Shown piece by piece: positions 23,883 to 35,700 of a stretch of DNA of 64,000 nt (position 1 is the first letter of the stretch; every line of letters begins with the position of its first letter). The DNA is from Agarophyton chilense (Eukaryota > Rhodophyta > Florideophyceae > Gracilariales > Gracilariaceae). The position numbers were made by a program, and so were the translations under genes. The stretch lies in contig JARGXX010000004.1 in assembly GCA_030374765.1 (NCBI GenBank), forward strand, positions 806,001 through 870,000, in the 5' to 3' direction. The notes below the pieces were generated by a model, which saw nothing but the letters and a program-made list of their open reading frames with translations, searched no databases and had not been told where the DNA came from.

Positions 23883-24329
23883 TGTGAAGGAGCGATAATA
23901 AAGGTTGAGTCCGGTAAGCCGCCGGGTCCTGAAGGATATTGCAGGTGAAACTTGTACGTGTCGACCTCAGGTGGACTGATGTAGATTATTATTTTAATTT
24001 AGTTTTTGTAATAGATTAGCACTGCAGTGCCAGGGAGATCTCAGCGCCTCGCCAGTACTATTTACATGGCTCGAGTGACGCTTCTCCCTTAGAGTACGGT
24101 AGGCACCATTAGGATACTAAATAACCCACTTTGGTATATTTGTTCCACCCTTTGGTCTTCAAGCCATCGTTTCCGTAACTCCAACCTGTAGGACTACGCA
24201 GTAAACGCCAGCCCATTGCACCAAGTACTCTGGGAGTGCCGCCGTCAAGGATTAGAACCTTAGGATCCGCTCTACCACGCTACCACCGGTCGAGACCTGT
24301 GCGCTGACTTAACCCGTCATTGCGTTACA
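23883..24329 (+). repeat. element E 3' LTR
   Basis: Begins tgtgaaggagcgataata and ends gcgttaca, followed by the duplicated cagcg. Confidence 0.95.
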
Positions 24330-24437
24330 CAGCGTAGAAAGACCTTCAGCGCAGCGGGAATTGCACAGAATTTTCATTAGTTGCTTTTTGACTACATTAC
24401 ACCTTCTAAAAAACAACACAACAAGATTTTCCAGTCA

Positions 24438-25316
24438 AAATACTGTTTCAAAAACATATCTTTTAATACAGTGCGTGCCAAGAATATATCCCTAAACAAA
24501 AACTGCGCCAAAAAGATTTCATGTAGTGTAGAGCACATTTTAAACAAAAGAAGAGCTACCACATGACTTAAAGATAACCACCAAAATCTGTTTAAGTACA
24601 AAAAATGAAGAAAACGTCTTTTTGAACGACTATCATAAGATAAAACGTGGAGAATGGTGTAGGAAAAAAGCGTAATGGAAAACTGAATACAATAGTTTTA
24701 TCTCTTCTGAAGAAAAAAAAGCTTAACTTTGATAGTCTAGATTGCCATACATTTTATAAAAATGATCTACAAAATGGGAAAAAGCAGTGTTTGAGGAAGC
24801 CTTCGAGAGAGGCACCGGATATGGTTTGGGATGGAATCTCTACAAAAAAGCAATCGATATCATTTGTATTGAAAGTACTTTGAGTCTGAGAAGTATTTCG
24901 AGGTTCCAGAAACCTATTTGCTACCGTGCACATAATTTATATATAAAACGGACTTCTTATAGCAGGATAACGCACCTGGTATAAATCCAATTTTATGAAA
25001 CAGTGGTTTAATTATTCAAATACATCGGTTATGGAGTCACCTGCGAGCTATTTTGACCTCAACTCTATTGTAGACACTAGAGGAATGTTAAACCTTTTAT
25101 TTTATGGGCAATGAAAGCAATTTGACACAGTTTTTCAAACGTTTGTCAAAGATTGCTGGTAAAAGATTGACAGAAATGCTATCAATACTTTTGTTGAAAC
25201 AATTCGAAAGGGCTATATAAGCATTATACAATCTGAAAGAGCTGCAATAACTATTGAACTCTCGTGCGTTACAGTAAACACGATGCAATAAAGTTTATGT
25301 TTTTGAAACAGTATTT
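24438..25316. repeat. inverted repeat pair in AT-rich tract
   Basis: A 20-bp sequence at 24438-24457 (aaatactgtttcaaaaacat) is present as its exact reverse complement at 25297-25316, with further imperfect similarity outward. The pair encloses about 840 bp that includes a LINE-like fragment. It may be the ends of a small transposon; no target duplication was seen. Confidence 0.6.
25090..25310 (+). pseudogene. LINE-type reverse transcriptase fragment (tentative)
   Basis: The reading KQFDTVFQTFVKD (compare KAFDSV of LINE RT), then INTFVETIRKGYISIIQSE and a damaged CVTVNTMQ where GV.QGD.MSP is expected. Spacing matches motifs 3 to 4 of non-LTR reverse transcriptases. Stops interrupt it, and too little remains to name a clade. 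Confidence 0.35.
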
Positions 25317-25599
25317 TTACTGCAAATATACAACACTGATTTCGGTAGCTTTACTGAGCCAAAACGTCAATATTTGGAAATTCTGGTTGAGAGATACGTT
25401 TTTGAAACACTTTTCATCATGCTCTTTTTAGCGAGCTTTCAGTAGTTTATTCGCGCTCTTTTAGGTTGGATGAAACTAATACAGCGGCTTCGAATTGATT
25501 CAATAAAAAAAAATATCAATATTATTTGAGCTTAGTTTTTCTAAGAAACTCTTGATATAATTATATATTAAAAAACTGTACTAAGTTTGCTTTGGTTTA

Positions 25600-26200
25600 C
25601 TACGCAATCCTAGCGACAAAAAATCCTTGAACGTCTTCAATAATGATTTGATCTGCGAAAAGTGCTACCAAATCAATAAACATCATATCAAAACAAGGGA
25701 AAAAACGTTTTCCAACATTTGGATTGTGTACGGGCAAATGATTGTGCTGAAAAACAAAAGTTTCTCGCTGAATACTGTATATCATCGATAACCAATATTT
25801 TCGAACACTTAAGCAAACTGTTCTGACGCCCTTATAGTGTCAATGAGCGCAATTAAATATGCTTTCTTTTATGCGATTCCAACTGATACCATGAAGAATT
25901 CCCCACCTGTGTGCCTCCATTAAAAACTGTTTTTCCCAAAGACTGTGCCCACAAAATTTGTATCAATCTGGTCTGTGAATGTCTTCAAAAAATATCGTCC
26001 ATAAGAATATTTTGGTTTCATTTGCCTCACTAAAAACAGAGTTTCTGGCACCATTTTACACCGCTAGTCTTATGTTGGTTTTTTAGAAAAACCTTTCGTT
26101 CACTTTTATATATTTAATCACAATTTCACATTTCACTTTGCGCCATTTAGTAAAGCCTGGACCATCCAAATGAAAACTCTTTACACCAATCACAAAAAGT
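25600..26200 (-). pseudogene. second Tc1/mariner-type transposase relic
   Basis: Minus strand FQHNHLPVHNPNVGKRFF corresponds to the Tc1 block FQHDNAPVH...RFF (second catalytic Asp changed to His-Leu context), followed by IIIEDVQGFFVARI for the NIIEDVWG block with the terminal Glu. Upstream sequence (25786-26200) reads as a heavily stopped catalytic-domain relic. The copy is far more AT-rich and decayed than the one at 2898-3640. Confidence 0.5.
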
Positions 26201-26249
26201 ATCGTGAAATAGTTGAAGCTTAATCCACTCTTTTCCGAGTTAACCAAAA

Positions 26250-27690
26250 ATGGAAAACTGCCCAGAAACTGTTTTGTTATATAAAAACAAGATCTTATGT
26301 TTGCAACTCTGTTCCGTATTAAAACAGCAAATTGTATGGGTAAGTTTTCAGTGTTTGCGAGATATTCTCTGCTATATGGCCTTTGTTGTCTAAAATAAAA
26401 ATTCAGAGCTGTTGGTTGTGAGAAAGATGCAGTTTAAAGGCCAATATGAAGCTTATAATGTTAAACGTATATATATATATATAAAAAACATGTTTCTATG
26501 ATAAAAGGTTTCCGGCTTAAACAATTTACTCAGATAAGATTGAGATTTACAAAGCATTCACAGCCATTTTGATGCGGTTTAGAGAACAAATATGTTTTTG
26601 GAAACAAAATGTACCTCAAAACGTAGAAAAAGTAACTTTCTAAAGCAAAAATAATAGAAACCTTTTTAAAATTCTATCATGTAAAAGTAAAACAGATTAC
26701 ATTGTCAATATTACATAAACTATCGCAGAACCACATAGCACTCAAGAAAATTAAAACAAAACACGAAATGTACGTATCAAAAAAAATTTATAACAGCAAA
26801 AAAAATATAACTTCCACCGAAACGAATCGGTAGCAGTTCATTTCTTTTTGTTCTAAAACACATTAATTCAACGTTGCCGATTAATTTATACAAAATTTTA
26901 AATCAATGCATCGAGAAAATCGTTTCATACCTATTGCTTTGCACTGATGGCTGTAGAGGTCGGTAGGAGAGTGAATATCTACTAAAAGCACGGCATGAAG
27001 CGGGTGTCGCCTTTTGAGCGAAACTCCTTGGAAGAAGGTGTGTGTGAAGGAAAAGGCCAGGGAATCCTGATGAAGCAAACGATTCGTGTAGACACGAGAC
27101 GGTGTTCCAGAGACGGCAGTACGTATGAAATCGGAACTAGCTCGACAACTCTGTACAAACTCCAAGGGAACAACAACAAAACATAGAAACAAACACACAA
27201 AGAAACCCACAAAACATAGTGACAAACAGGAGGAAACGGCGCAGAAATGGAGGAGATCCGTGGAACAAGAGCTATAGGTCAGATGCGGTTAGCACTGATG
27301 CTGTAGGTGCTCCTTCATCGATACCAACTTTAAGTTTCCTAGCGCACACAAAGATGGTGATAACTTGTTTGCTGGTTGGCCTCTGCCTTCCTCACCCGGG
27401 GTCAAGCGCTCTTTATTGTGCCACGAGACAAAGGAGCTACTCTAGTTTAATGTCTACACTGTGGTGTATCACAAAGAAAACAATCTAAAATAAACAAATT
27501 AATTGTTTGGTGGTCCCACTAAGCAGCGAACAGTAGTATAGTGCTATTAAATTAGTTCTAATTCCCAATTCTTCCCTGAAGTATTCTTCTCATAACATCT
27601 CGTTATCGATTACAGTACCAGGAATAGCTTATGAGTGCCGTACATCAACTTCGATGATTTTCGACCATTTGAGTCAATATGCATCCCAAA
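26250..27690. other. AT-rich gene-free stretch
   Basis: No coding family recognised. Contains a short (TA)n run at about 26468-26483. Positions 27240-27697 could include the decayed 3' LTR of element C: it ends in ttttaca at 27697 and is followed by a pyrimidine tract (ccctccc) like the PPT complement of element B, but no second copy was found. Confidence 0.4.
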
Positions 27691-27876
27691 TTTTACATAT
27701 CCCTCCCGATAAGTGCGGGGCACCCGCAACTCAAGAACATAAAAGCGTATCGACAGCCTGCTTCACTCTAGCTTCCCGGTCTCAACAAGCTTCCAAACGT
27801 TGCATCTCAACACGAACGCTCTTCCAGTTTTCTTGTACACCCTGAAACATTCCCAAAGAGCAATCCCCGCTATGTA

Positions 27877-28698
27877 GTGAATCCACGAACGTCGTACGAC
27901 GACCTGGATAACCCAGCACATCGTCATACGACTACGTCTTCGGCTCGTCCCGATCCAAGATCGCGAACAGTGCCACTTCCAATTTCCTCCTCGGGTTCTA
28001 ACTTAGCATATCCTTATTCGACAGCAGCCATTCTGCAACCATCATCGTCTGCGATTCAAAATTTCCCGCACTATGCGGACCTTGTTCGGTGGAACCCGAT
28101 GCAGCACACTACGCTTTTCGCTCGTGCTCCCGGCTTTTTCTCCGCAGCTGTCTGCGACGAAGATCTGATTGGTCGATACGAAGTCGCTGGTTGACTTCCT
28201 GACGGTATTCAGTGGTATGTGCTATACACAAGCGACTGGCTCAGCCACTATGCGATTTCGAACAACTCGGTAAACCTCTTTGGGTCAGAAAGCCTGGAGG
28301 AAGCCTGCAGAAAGTTCACTCGATTAGGGTACCAGCGGGTGCCCCGCGTGGTTGGGATCGTTCCCGCCGTATTGATCCTCAGAACGAACATAGAAGCTTA
28401 CTCGTATGTCGAGAACCTTGCGGATTTGGATTTCCAATCGTGGCGCGGCGTACGAGGAGTATCTAACATGGCTCTCTGTTTCGACAGTTCTCAAATACGA
28501 CCGGAGTTCCGCTACCTTCGCAAGCGCGATAATCCCTATTGGAAATTCTGTCGATGGGAGAGACGTACTCGATCACGACTAGGATACTTGGCCCCGTACC
28601 AAATGCTGGAGATTGACCGAGTTCGGTATAACTAGCGCATCAGGCGCTACGTTCCCATTCCCCTTTATTGGAATTCAGTCGAGAGTCCTCTTGGTTTT
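27877..28698 (+). pseudogene. element C antisense ORF, first part
   Basis: The open reading starts before 27877 with no clear ATG and runs to the 3' LTR of element B. It aligns with element B aORF in order: CDEDLIGRYE with RDDELIDSY; ESLEEACRKFTRLGYQR with ESLDKAHAAMAALAYQR; IRPEFRYLRKR with FRAEFRYLQRQ; RSRLGYLAPYQMLEIDRV with RSRFGFLVLYPHVELERI; VPIPLYWNSVE with VPLPAWWSKVE. Stops lie near 28191 and 28633. The protein resumes at 40455 after element B. Function unknown. Confidence 0.7.
28694..28698. repeat. element B target-site duplication (left)
   Basis: gtttt directly before the left LTR; the identical gtttt follows the right LTR at 40455-40459. Confidence 0.9.
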
Positions 28699-29614
28699 TG
28701 TGGAGCAAAACCCGGCGACGGGAAGTGCTCTCAAGGTGTTCGAAGCCTTGCTCCCTGGGGGAGGCAGACTCAGAGACAGAGCCCTCCGTTCCGCCCGTAG
28801 TGTGGGGTGTAACTCTCACGGGGGATTCCGGCAGTACCGACGGAGGTGAGGGGTAGAAACCGTTGGATCGGGAATGGGTATGGGTATCCCAAAGAATGGG
28901 GGAAAATCCGGCGAAGAGGAAAAACGGGGCGAGGGTCGGGCACTAACAGGCACCGGACCCGAGAACCAGAAAAGGGGCGAAACAACAAAAGAAACCCAAT
29001 ACAGGGGCGAAAACCTGTCCTCGAAAGGAAACACAAAAAGCACGCAACAAGTAAGCAGAACCCCCAAGGGGTATCGTGCACGCAGGTCGTCTGAGCGGTC
29101 CCAAGGGGGTGGTTGCACGGAACCCAAACGTGGGCACTCTCCAAGTGGAGTCGTGTCCCTACGCAGGCGTTGCTAACCAGAGCCCGTTCCGGGTTGTAAG
29201 GCCGAAACGATGGCGACGAAGAACCTCTAAAGGTATCGAAGACCAACCTTGGTTACCATTTACTCTGAGCTTCGGACTGTCAGATCTCATCTCCCTAAGT
29301 AGGGCCCACTAACTAAACTCTACAGTAGTGCACACCTGCTCAGGGCCATACACGTGGAGATCTCACTGTCAGGGCCCAAAAATCCAACGTTCTAACAAAT
29401 ATCCGAAAATCGGTGCCAAAATTAAGCCACGTGTATCACGGGGCCAATCCAACCATGGGCCATCCGAATTTTCACTTCATAGGCGAACTCTAACCAGAAA
29501 ACAGTGCCACCTCAGCACACCTTAGAGGGGATCTTAGTCATAACCCTCGGAGGGTTCAATCCTCATTCTATGAGTTGCCTCTTCAAGTATCCCCTAACTG
29601 GGCGTTGCTCTACA
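28699..29614 (-). repeat. element B 3' LTR
   Basis: TG...CA ends; about 99% identical to 39539-40454. Long frames inside it (for example 28770-29246, minus) recur in both copies and match nothing recognised. Confidence 0.97.
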
Positions 29615-29629
29615 TCTCCCCCTCCTAAA
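29615..29629 (-). other. element B polypurine tract
   Basis: Minus strand tttaggagggggaga abuts the 3' LTR; similar to the PPT of element E. Confidence 0.85.
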
Positions 29630-29673
29630 GACGAGGAAGAACATTCCGAGCCGCGGGTGTCTCGCTTTCCGGT

Positions 29674-29683
29674 CACTATATAT
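29674..29683 (+). promoter_or_regulatory. possible TATA element of element B aORF
   Basis: ctatatatac, 12 nt before the aORF ATG at 29696. Very close to the ATG, so transcription would have to start elsewhere or give a minimal leader; composition alone supports it. Confidence 0.25.
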
Positions 29684-29695
29684 ACTTCTCTCCCA

Positions 29696-31550
29696 ATGGG
29701 GTCCTTCACCACTTCTGAGGATCGCCACAAAACCGGCACATCGGTACAACTTTCTTCTACTCCTCCGACTTTCGGCGATAAGCAACTTCTCGCAACAGCA
29801 GTCTCAACCAGCCCTCTCAAGGGAATGAACCCATACGTCCTCAACCCACTCTCGGAGCCATCGGCCTCCGCGCCGGCGGACAACGAAGCTCCCCAGCAGG
29901 GTGGATATTTCTCCGGTTTGGATGCGGCTCCGTCAGGTACCGAACCTTCCGCCTCGGCGAGCAACCGACATCTTCAGGAGGATTTGGACATTAACGCGGT
30001 GGCGTGGAACGCCGCTCATGCGATGCCCTTGGTAGCAAACTCCAGAGGTTGGATCTCAAACGAATCCTTTCGAAGGTGGAGTCCCCTTACCAATCGGGTT
30101 ATATTCCCGCGCTCCGTGGTTCCATCCGACAGCGGTTCGCGATGATGAGCTCATCGACTCCTACGTGGAGGACGGCTTATTGCCGGGTGGCCTACCTGTC
30201 GAGGTTGTACGTTCTCCCGATTGGAGGGCGCGGATAGCCATAGAGCCTCAGTATCTATACCGCGGTCGCGGGGAGTCCCTGGACAAGGCGCACGCAGCGA
30301 TGGCGGCTCTGGCCTACCAGCGATTGGAGAGGTCACGCTTTGACCATCTGGTTCCCCCGGAGTACGGGTTCGATGTCGCCTATTACCGCACGTAGGGTGA
30401 GGTCTCGTACGGGGATAACCTGGCAGCCTTTCCCGAAGCCGAGTTCCGCGGACCGGGTTTTTTTCTCCGAGAAGATATGCTCCAATGGAGTCGTCCCATC
30501 TTTCGGGCTGAATTCAGGTACCTTCAACGGCAGTTTACCCAGTATGGGTTCGATCGACGCGTGTGCTTCGAGCGCGGCTCGCGCTCCCGTTTCGGGTTCC
30601 TTGTCCTGTATCCTCACGTGGAACTGGAGCGTATCCGTAACACGGCGAAGGTTGGGCGATTCGTGCCCCTTCCAGCTTGGTGGAGTAAGGTCGAGGTCCC
30701 CCGAGGGTGCTTTGCTGAACTGCCCCCATGCATCTACTATATCGGGTCTCGTTTGATGCACGACCCGAACTCGGGATACTGGGCCCTCGTTGCAGCCGAC
30801 TGGGCAGCCCGCGTAGCGGCGCACCTCCTCTGGGATGCTCATGACCATTTCCGTATCTGGTATATTCCTCCGATGCTACGGACCATCATGCGTCAGATCG
30901 ACCTTGTCCCAGCGTTGGGTTCGGCCAGCAGCGTGCAGGACCTGTATCCAATCTTGGACGTGATCGACAACACCCAATGGGATCGAGTTCCAGTGGAAAA
31001 TCAGCCCGCAGGGGAAGGATCCGCGCGAGACAAGTCTCCTGGCCGGTACGATCCGGGCTCCGGTAACTGGGTCTATTACAATCCCTTCGAAGGGGTTCGC
31101 ATCAGCGCGGCGCAAGCACGGACGCTGTTTGACTCGCCTCGACCGATGCCGGTGAGACATCCGACGGGGTTCATTTATACCGACGATTACGAGTACGAGC
31201 CTCCAGTAGACCTGGACGATCCAGCGTTGGATAACGACATGTCAGCTCCTAGTGGAGTACTCCCTGTGGAGCCATCTGCACCCTTCCAACCAGTGGGAAC
31301 GACCTCAGCTGCGGCGGCGAATGCATCCAGTGGCGGTCCATCTGCTCCCCCCGGATGGGGTGTGAACACCCTTGCGCAGGCGCCGGTTGCCACTCCGCAA
31401 GCGGATAGTGTGCGACAAGGCCTCGTGAACGCGGGCATTCCGATTCCCCCGGGTATGACGGATGTGAGCCAGATGTTGGCTTTCGCCTCGGCGTACCATC
31501 AGGGTCAGAATCCCAACGGTGGGGCGGGTCCCTCCTCGGGCTTTCCGTAG
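29696..31550 (+). pseudogene. element B antisense ORF (aORF)
   Basis: Opposite strand to gag-pol. The ATG at 29696 (MGSFTTSEDRHK) lies 81 nt inside the 3' LTR. The first about 145 codons are Ser/Pro-rich. A frame change at about 30120 leads to RDDELIDSYVEDGLL, a stop at 30393, then an open 357-codon run from about 30396 to 31550. Landmarks shared with element C: SPDWRARIAI, ESLDKAHAAM, EFRYLQRQ, FAELPPCIYYIG, GYWALVAADW, MRQIDLVPALGS, DVIDNTQWDRVP, ARTLF. The last 120 residues are Pro/Ala/Ser-rich and end NPNGGAGPSSGFP. About 610 residues before damage. No known domain or catalytic motif was recognised. Conservation with C indicates past selection as a protein. Confidence 0.75.
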
Positions 31551-31599
31551 TTCCGCCTTCAGGCAATTGTGGAGTCCATAGCTTGGCGACAATAGTAAA

Positions 31600-31790
31600 C
31601 TTCTGATATTTGCATAACTTCTTTTCTTCTTCCTTCCTAGGGTCTTAACTTCTACTTCTTTTCTTCTTCCTTCTTAGGATCTTCTTCATCTTCGTCTTCA
31701 TCTTCTTCCCTTCCTAGGGTCCAATCTTCTTCTTAATCTTCTTCTCCACTTCGTGGGTCTTCTTTTCCTTTTTTTCTTTCATCATAAACT
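31600..31790. repeat. CT-rich tract between convergent aORF and pol
   Basis: About 190 bp of imperfect cttcttttcttcttcc units between the 3' ends of the aORF and the chromodomain region. A similar pyrimidine-rich spacer sits at the same place in element C (about 41340-41420). Confidence 0.7.
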
Positions 31791-31955
31791 GTCCCGATAA
31801 CCGATGTTGTGTTCCCCGGTTAACGGCGCTAGGCCGAGGGCCAGTAGACATTCCCTCTCAATACGTGTTCTTCGGGATACTCTCCTCAATTCCTCTTCAG
31901 AGGTCCAACATCTTCCTCACCTCGAGGTCCCATCCACACCAGTTCCCGTGGTGGC

Positions 31956-32246
31956 TTACCCGACTTGGGCACGATCCAGACTTGGAGGCAAGGTTACCCG
32001 AGCGCGTCGGTGATAGGATAAAACCTTAGACCTCGGAAGGTGCTCAATGGGTTCCACTGTATCCTCATCAGGCGAGAAGCCGTACCATCGGACTTGGTAG
32101 CGAACTTCTCCCTCGGGGGTGTAGATGTGACACACGATGCGATCGATAACGAATTCCTGCGAGTACACTTTTCCCTGTTCGGGCTTCTCTTCCATCTTGG
32201 AACGCTCTAGTTCCCTTGAGGGTGTCAACGTAGGGTATAGACACAC
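31956..32246 (-). pseudogene. element B chromodomain (displaced pol C-terminus)
   Basis: 96-codon reading with QEFVIDRIVCH, YQVRWYGFSPDEDT and EHLPRSKVLSYHRR, a typical chromovirus chromodomain, which in this clade steers integration by binding modified histones. It is in a different frame from the integrase reading that ends at 32746. About 500 bp (32250-32740) without recognised pol coding lies between them. Confidence 0.8.
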
Positions 32247-32745
32247 CCCGGTGGGTTCTTTTCCGTGTTGCGAGCGGGTCTCAGCACTTCGTCCGAACGG
32301 CGCCGAGTGGCCTGTGGGCTACGTTGTAACTTCCGTCTACGGAGTTAAACTGGCCCAGTTTTGGGTTCTTCTTAAAGCTGAAATCTTCCCGATAACAACT
32401 GTGTTCTTAGATTTCGTGACGGTTGAGAAACCGCGACGCGGTAGCGTCTCCAATCTCAGGGGGGTAAGACTTCAACGTAAACCCGAGCTACGGGGACGAA
32501 GGTTGCTCTTTTGCAACGCGCCGTGCGACGGAGGCGGTTTGCGCGACGGTTGGTCGTCAGAGCCTTTTGATTGGCTCGGTGCCATTCGACGTGTGCCACA
32601 TAACTGCGCGGGCGCCGGTTGCCACTCCGCAAGCGGATGTGAGGTGGCGCTTTCGACACGCGCTAGCACTCTCCTGAGCTGTCCCCGACGGGTCTCACTC
32701 ATTTCTTTCCCATTCCTGAGGGTTCCAATGTCTCCATAGGAGTTC

Positions 32746-35700
32746 TTATTCCCATTCCATAAGGGAGAGCCAAATTTGGTCAACCTCATCGTCGAGATCT
32801 TCCCCGTGCGGGTCCGCTGACACAGCTCGTTCCCGAGAAAGCGGGGTTTGAGTGTGCGACACCTCAGTGTCTCCTCCGCGGCGGCGGGTGATCGTCGGCT
32901 CTGTAGGCGTTCCGGGTGCGGAGTTCTCCACACGACTCTCCCTAGGCGGGTTTTCGTCATCTTTTCTGACGTCGTGCTCGGCTGGGTCGGCGGTGATGTC
33001 GCTACCCATACGCTGGGGTTTTGACTTCTCTGTCGCCGGCTCGGTCGGGCTCGCCGTCTCACTGTGAGAACTAGATTCCCTGTTAGGGCGACTGGCTGAC
33101 GCCGAAACATCGTCCTGCGAAGGAACTAAGTCCTCCTCCCCCTCCTTAGGCGGAGAGCCAGGAGGCTTGATTACCTCCGGTGGGGGAGTAACTCTGTAAG
33201 AGTTCGTTGACTGGGCCCTTGAGGGAGCGGGCCCAGGTTCGGGAGTATCCGAAGTTTCCGGTAGGTCGGTTAAACCACGTTCCGGGTGCGGAAGTATAAC
33301 GGGGCGGGTGTTCGAATCTCCGCCTGACGGGTTAACTTCCGTTGGATCATCCCCTGTGGAGGGCGTTGGTGCCGACACCACTTCCACATTTGGGTTGAGT
33401 GCTCGTGTGATGCGGTCCCTGGAGATCCGTTCGTGGCGGTTAGCGATATCCAATACCACCGTGTCCGGGTCTACAGAAACTACAAGATAGGGTCCGTCCA
33501 CAATTGGCGAAAGCTTGTGCCTACGTTCCTTTTCAGGATTGTAGTATTCCTTTCGAAGGAAGACGAAGTCGTCGGGCTCCACCTGAGGTAGAGGTTTGCG
33601 AACCCGATTGTCAAAGTCCTTCTTGTAGGCGCGTTGAGCTTTGTCCATTGCATTCCGGGCTATCGGCACCATCTTCGTAAGCCACTCCTTCCAGGCTTCT
33701 CGGTACAATCCCGGTGACGGGTACGTCGACAGCGTCGGTTGAGCCTCGATGGCGACCGGCGGCGGTGTCCTCGACAGTACCAGTTCGAATGGGGATAAAG
33801 ATGTAACCCGATGTACCTGGGTGTTGTATGCATACGTGATAGCGTCTGTGTACAAGTCCGAATTTTTGGGGTGATCCGCAACATACGATCTCAAAGCGTT
33901 TAGTATCGTGCGGTTAAACCTCTCCACCTGGCCATTCCCCTGAGGGTGATACGTAGTAACAAATAAATTCCTTTCATCAAGGATTCGACATACATCCTGA
34001 AAGAACTTTGATGCGAATTGCCCTCCGTTGTCGGATAACAACTGCACCGGCGGTCCATATACGAACACCCAATGGGTCACGAACGCTTGCGCGACGGTAG
34101 CGGCGGTGATCCGCTTCAGCGGCACAGTTCTCGTTAGCTTAGAGAATCTGTCAGAAATGACAAGCAGATACCGATGACCTCGGGGCGTCCTGATAAACTC
34201 CCCTAGGATGTCTATGGCCACGAATTAGAGTGGAGTCCGTGCCGGGAACAGCGTCAACTTCTTAGAGTGCTTCCGAAGTTTGACGTCATTCTTGGCGCAA
34301 TTGGCGCAGGCCCGTCTGACGGGGTAACAATCGAATGCCATTGCCGGCCAGTAAAAGTCCCTTCTCAACGTGAGGTACAGTTTTCTTCCCCCGGGGTGGG
34401 CGCCAACCTTCACATAGTGAGTGAGGTGTAATACCCTCTGTTGTAGGGTGTGCGGCACCACTATCCTCGGGCGAGGTCCAACGGTCCTGATTAGGTAACC
34501 CTGATCGTCGTCCTCGAAAGGTAACTGAAATCCTCCGTTGAGGCGAGCCCGAATCCGTGTACAGAATGGGTCGAGCTGTTGCTCGCGTATCATCTCCTCT
34601 GGAGAGATAGGTATAAAAGAGCCGGTCGGCGAATCCAGACTCTCGTTGACGAGTATATCGTCACAAACATCATCCGTCAGCGGTTGAGCTCCTCCCTCGA
34701 GGTCCGATACCATAAAACATGGGATGTCATCGTCCTCGTAGGGTTCCGTTTCCGCTGTGGTTCCCAAGCGGGATAGTGCATCAGCCTGAGTGTTCAGCTT
34801 CCCTTTCTTGTACAGGACCTCAAAGTCGAATTCCGACAGTCGGAGACGACAGCGCATAAGGCGGCCCGAGGGTTCGGAGATCTCCAGGAGCCAACGCAAG
34901 CATGCGTGGTCCGTATGGACTTTGAAACGAGTACCCATCAGATAGGGGCGAAGTGTAGCTAAGGCCCACACAACGGCTTAACATTCTTTCTCGGAGACCG
35001 AGTAGTTCCTTTCATGGACATACAGGGAACGTGACCAGTACCCAATAGAGTGACGTTCACCATCCTCAGAGGATTGGAACAGTGCACAACCTACTTGGTT
35101 TGCACTAGCATCGGTGTCCACTTCGTAAGGGAGCCCAGGATTGGGTAGAGCCAAGATTGGCGGTGATGTTACGGCATTCACCAGTGCCGTGAAGGCAGAC
35201 GCTTCCGCGTCGCCAAAAGGTTCCAGTTCAACTGGTTGTCCCTTTGTCAGGAGCCTGTTGAGGGGGGTGGCAATATCCGCAAAGTTCGGGACGAATCGGC
35301 GATACACGTTACACAGACCTAAGAAGGATCGCAACTCCGTTTGAGTTTTCGGGTGTTTTGCTTCCTTCAAGGATTTCACTCGTACTTCATCGATTGAAAG
35401 CTATCCGGGACGGAAGATATGACCCAGATACTTAACCGAATCGGTGAAAAACTCGCACTTCTTGAGTTTCAAGGTGATTCCCGCGTCGCGGAGTATCTTC
35501 ATTACGTCCCTGACGTGTTCGAGGTGGTCATCCAGGTTGTTGGAGAAGACAATAATGTCGTCTAAATACACTAGACACGTCCTCCACTTGAAGGGAGCCA
35601 ACAGAATGTCTATCGCCCGTTGAAACGTTGCGGGGGCATTTGTCAACCCAAAAAGCATCCTCCGGAATCGGAAAAGTCCTTGATGACACACGAAAGCCGT

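Larger units (their letters stand above)
17745..24329 (+). mobile_element. Ty3/gypsy chromovirus-type element E
   Basis: 6585 bp with 447-bp LTRs (17745-18191 and 23883-24329, both TG...CA), PBS, gag, deleted pol with chromodomain, an opposite-strand ORF, a PPT and a perfect 5-bp target duplication. Its two LTRs differ at many positions, clearly more than those of B, so it is the older insertion. A deletion fuses gag directly to the middle of reverse transcriptase at about 19605, removing the zinc knuckle, protease and first RT motifs. It is therefore non-autonomous. Confidence 0.95.

Noticed and set aside
28770-29246. 158-codon frame in element B LTR, repeated at 39610-40086
   Set aside because: Duplicated only because the LTR is duplicated; several overlapping frames on both strands and no recognisable domain.
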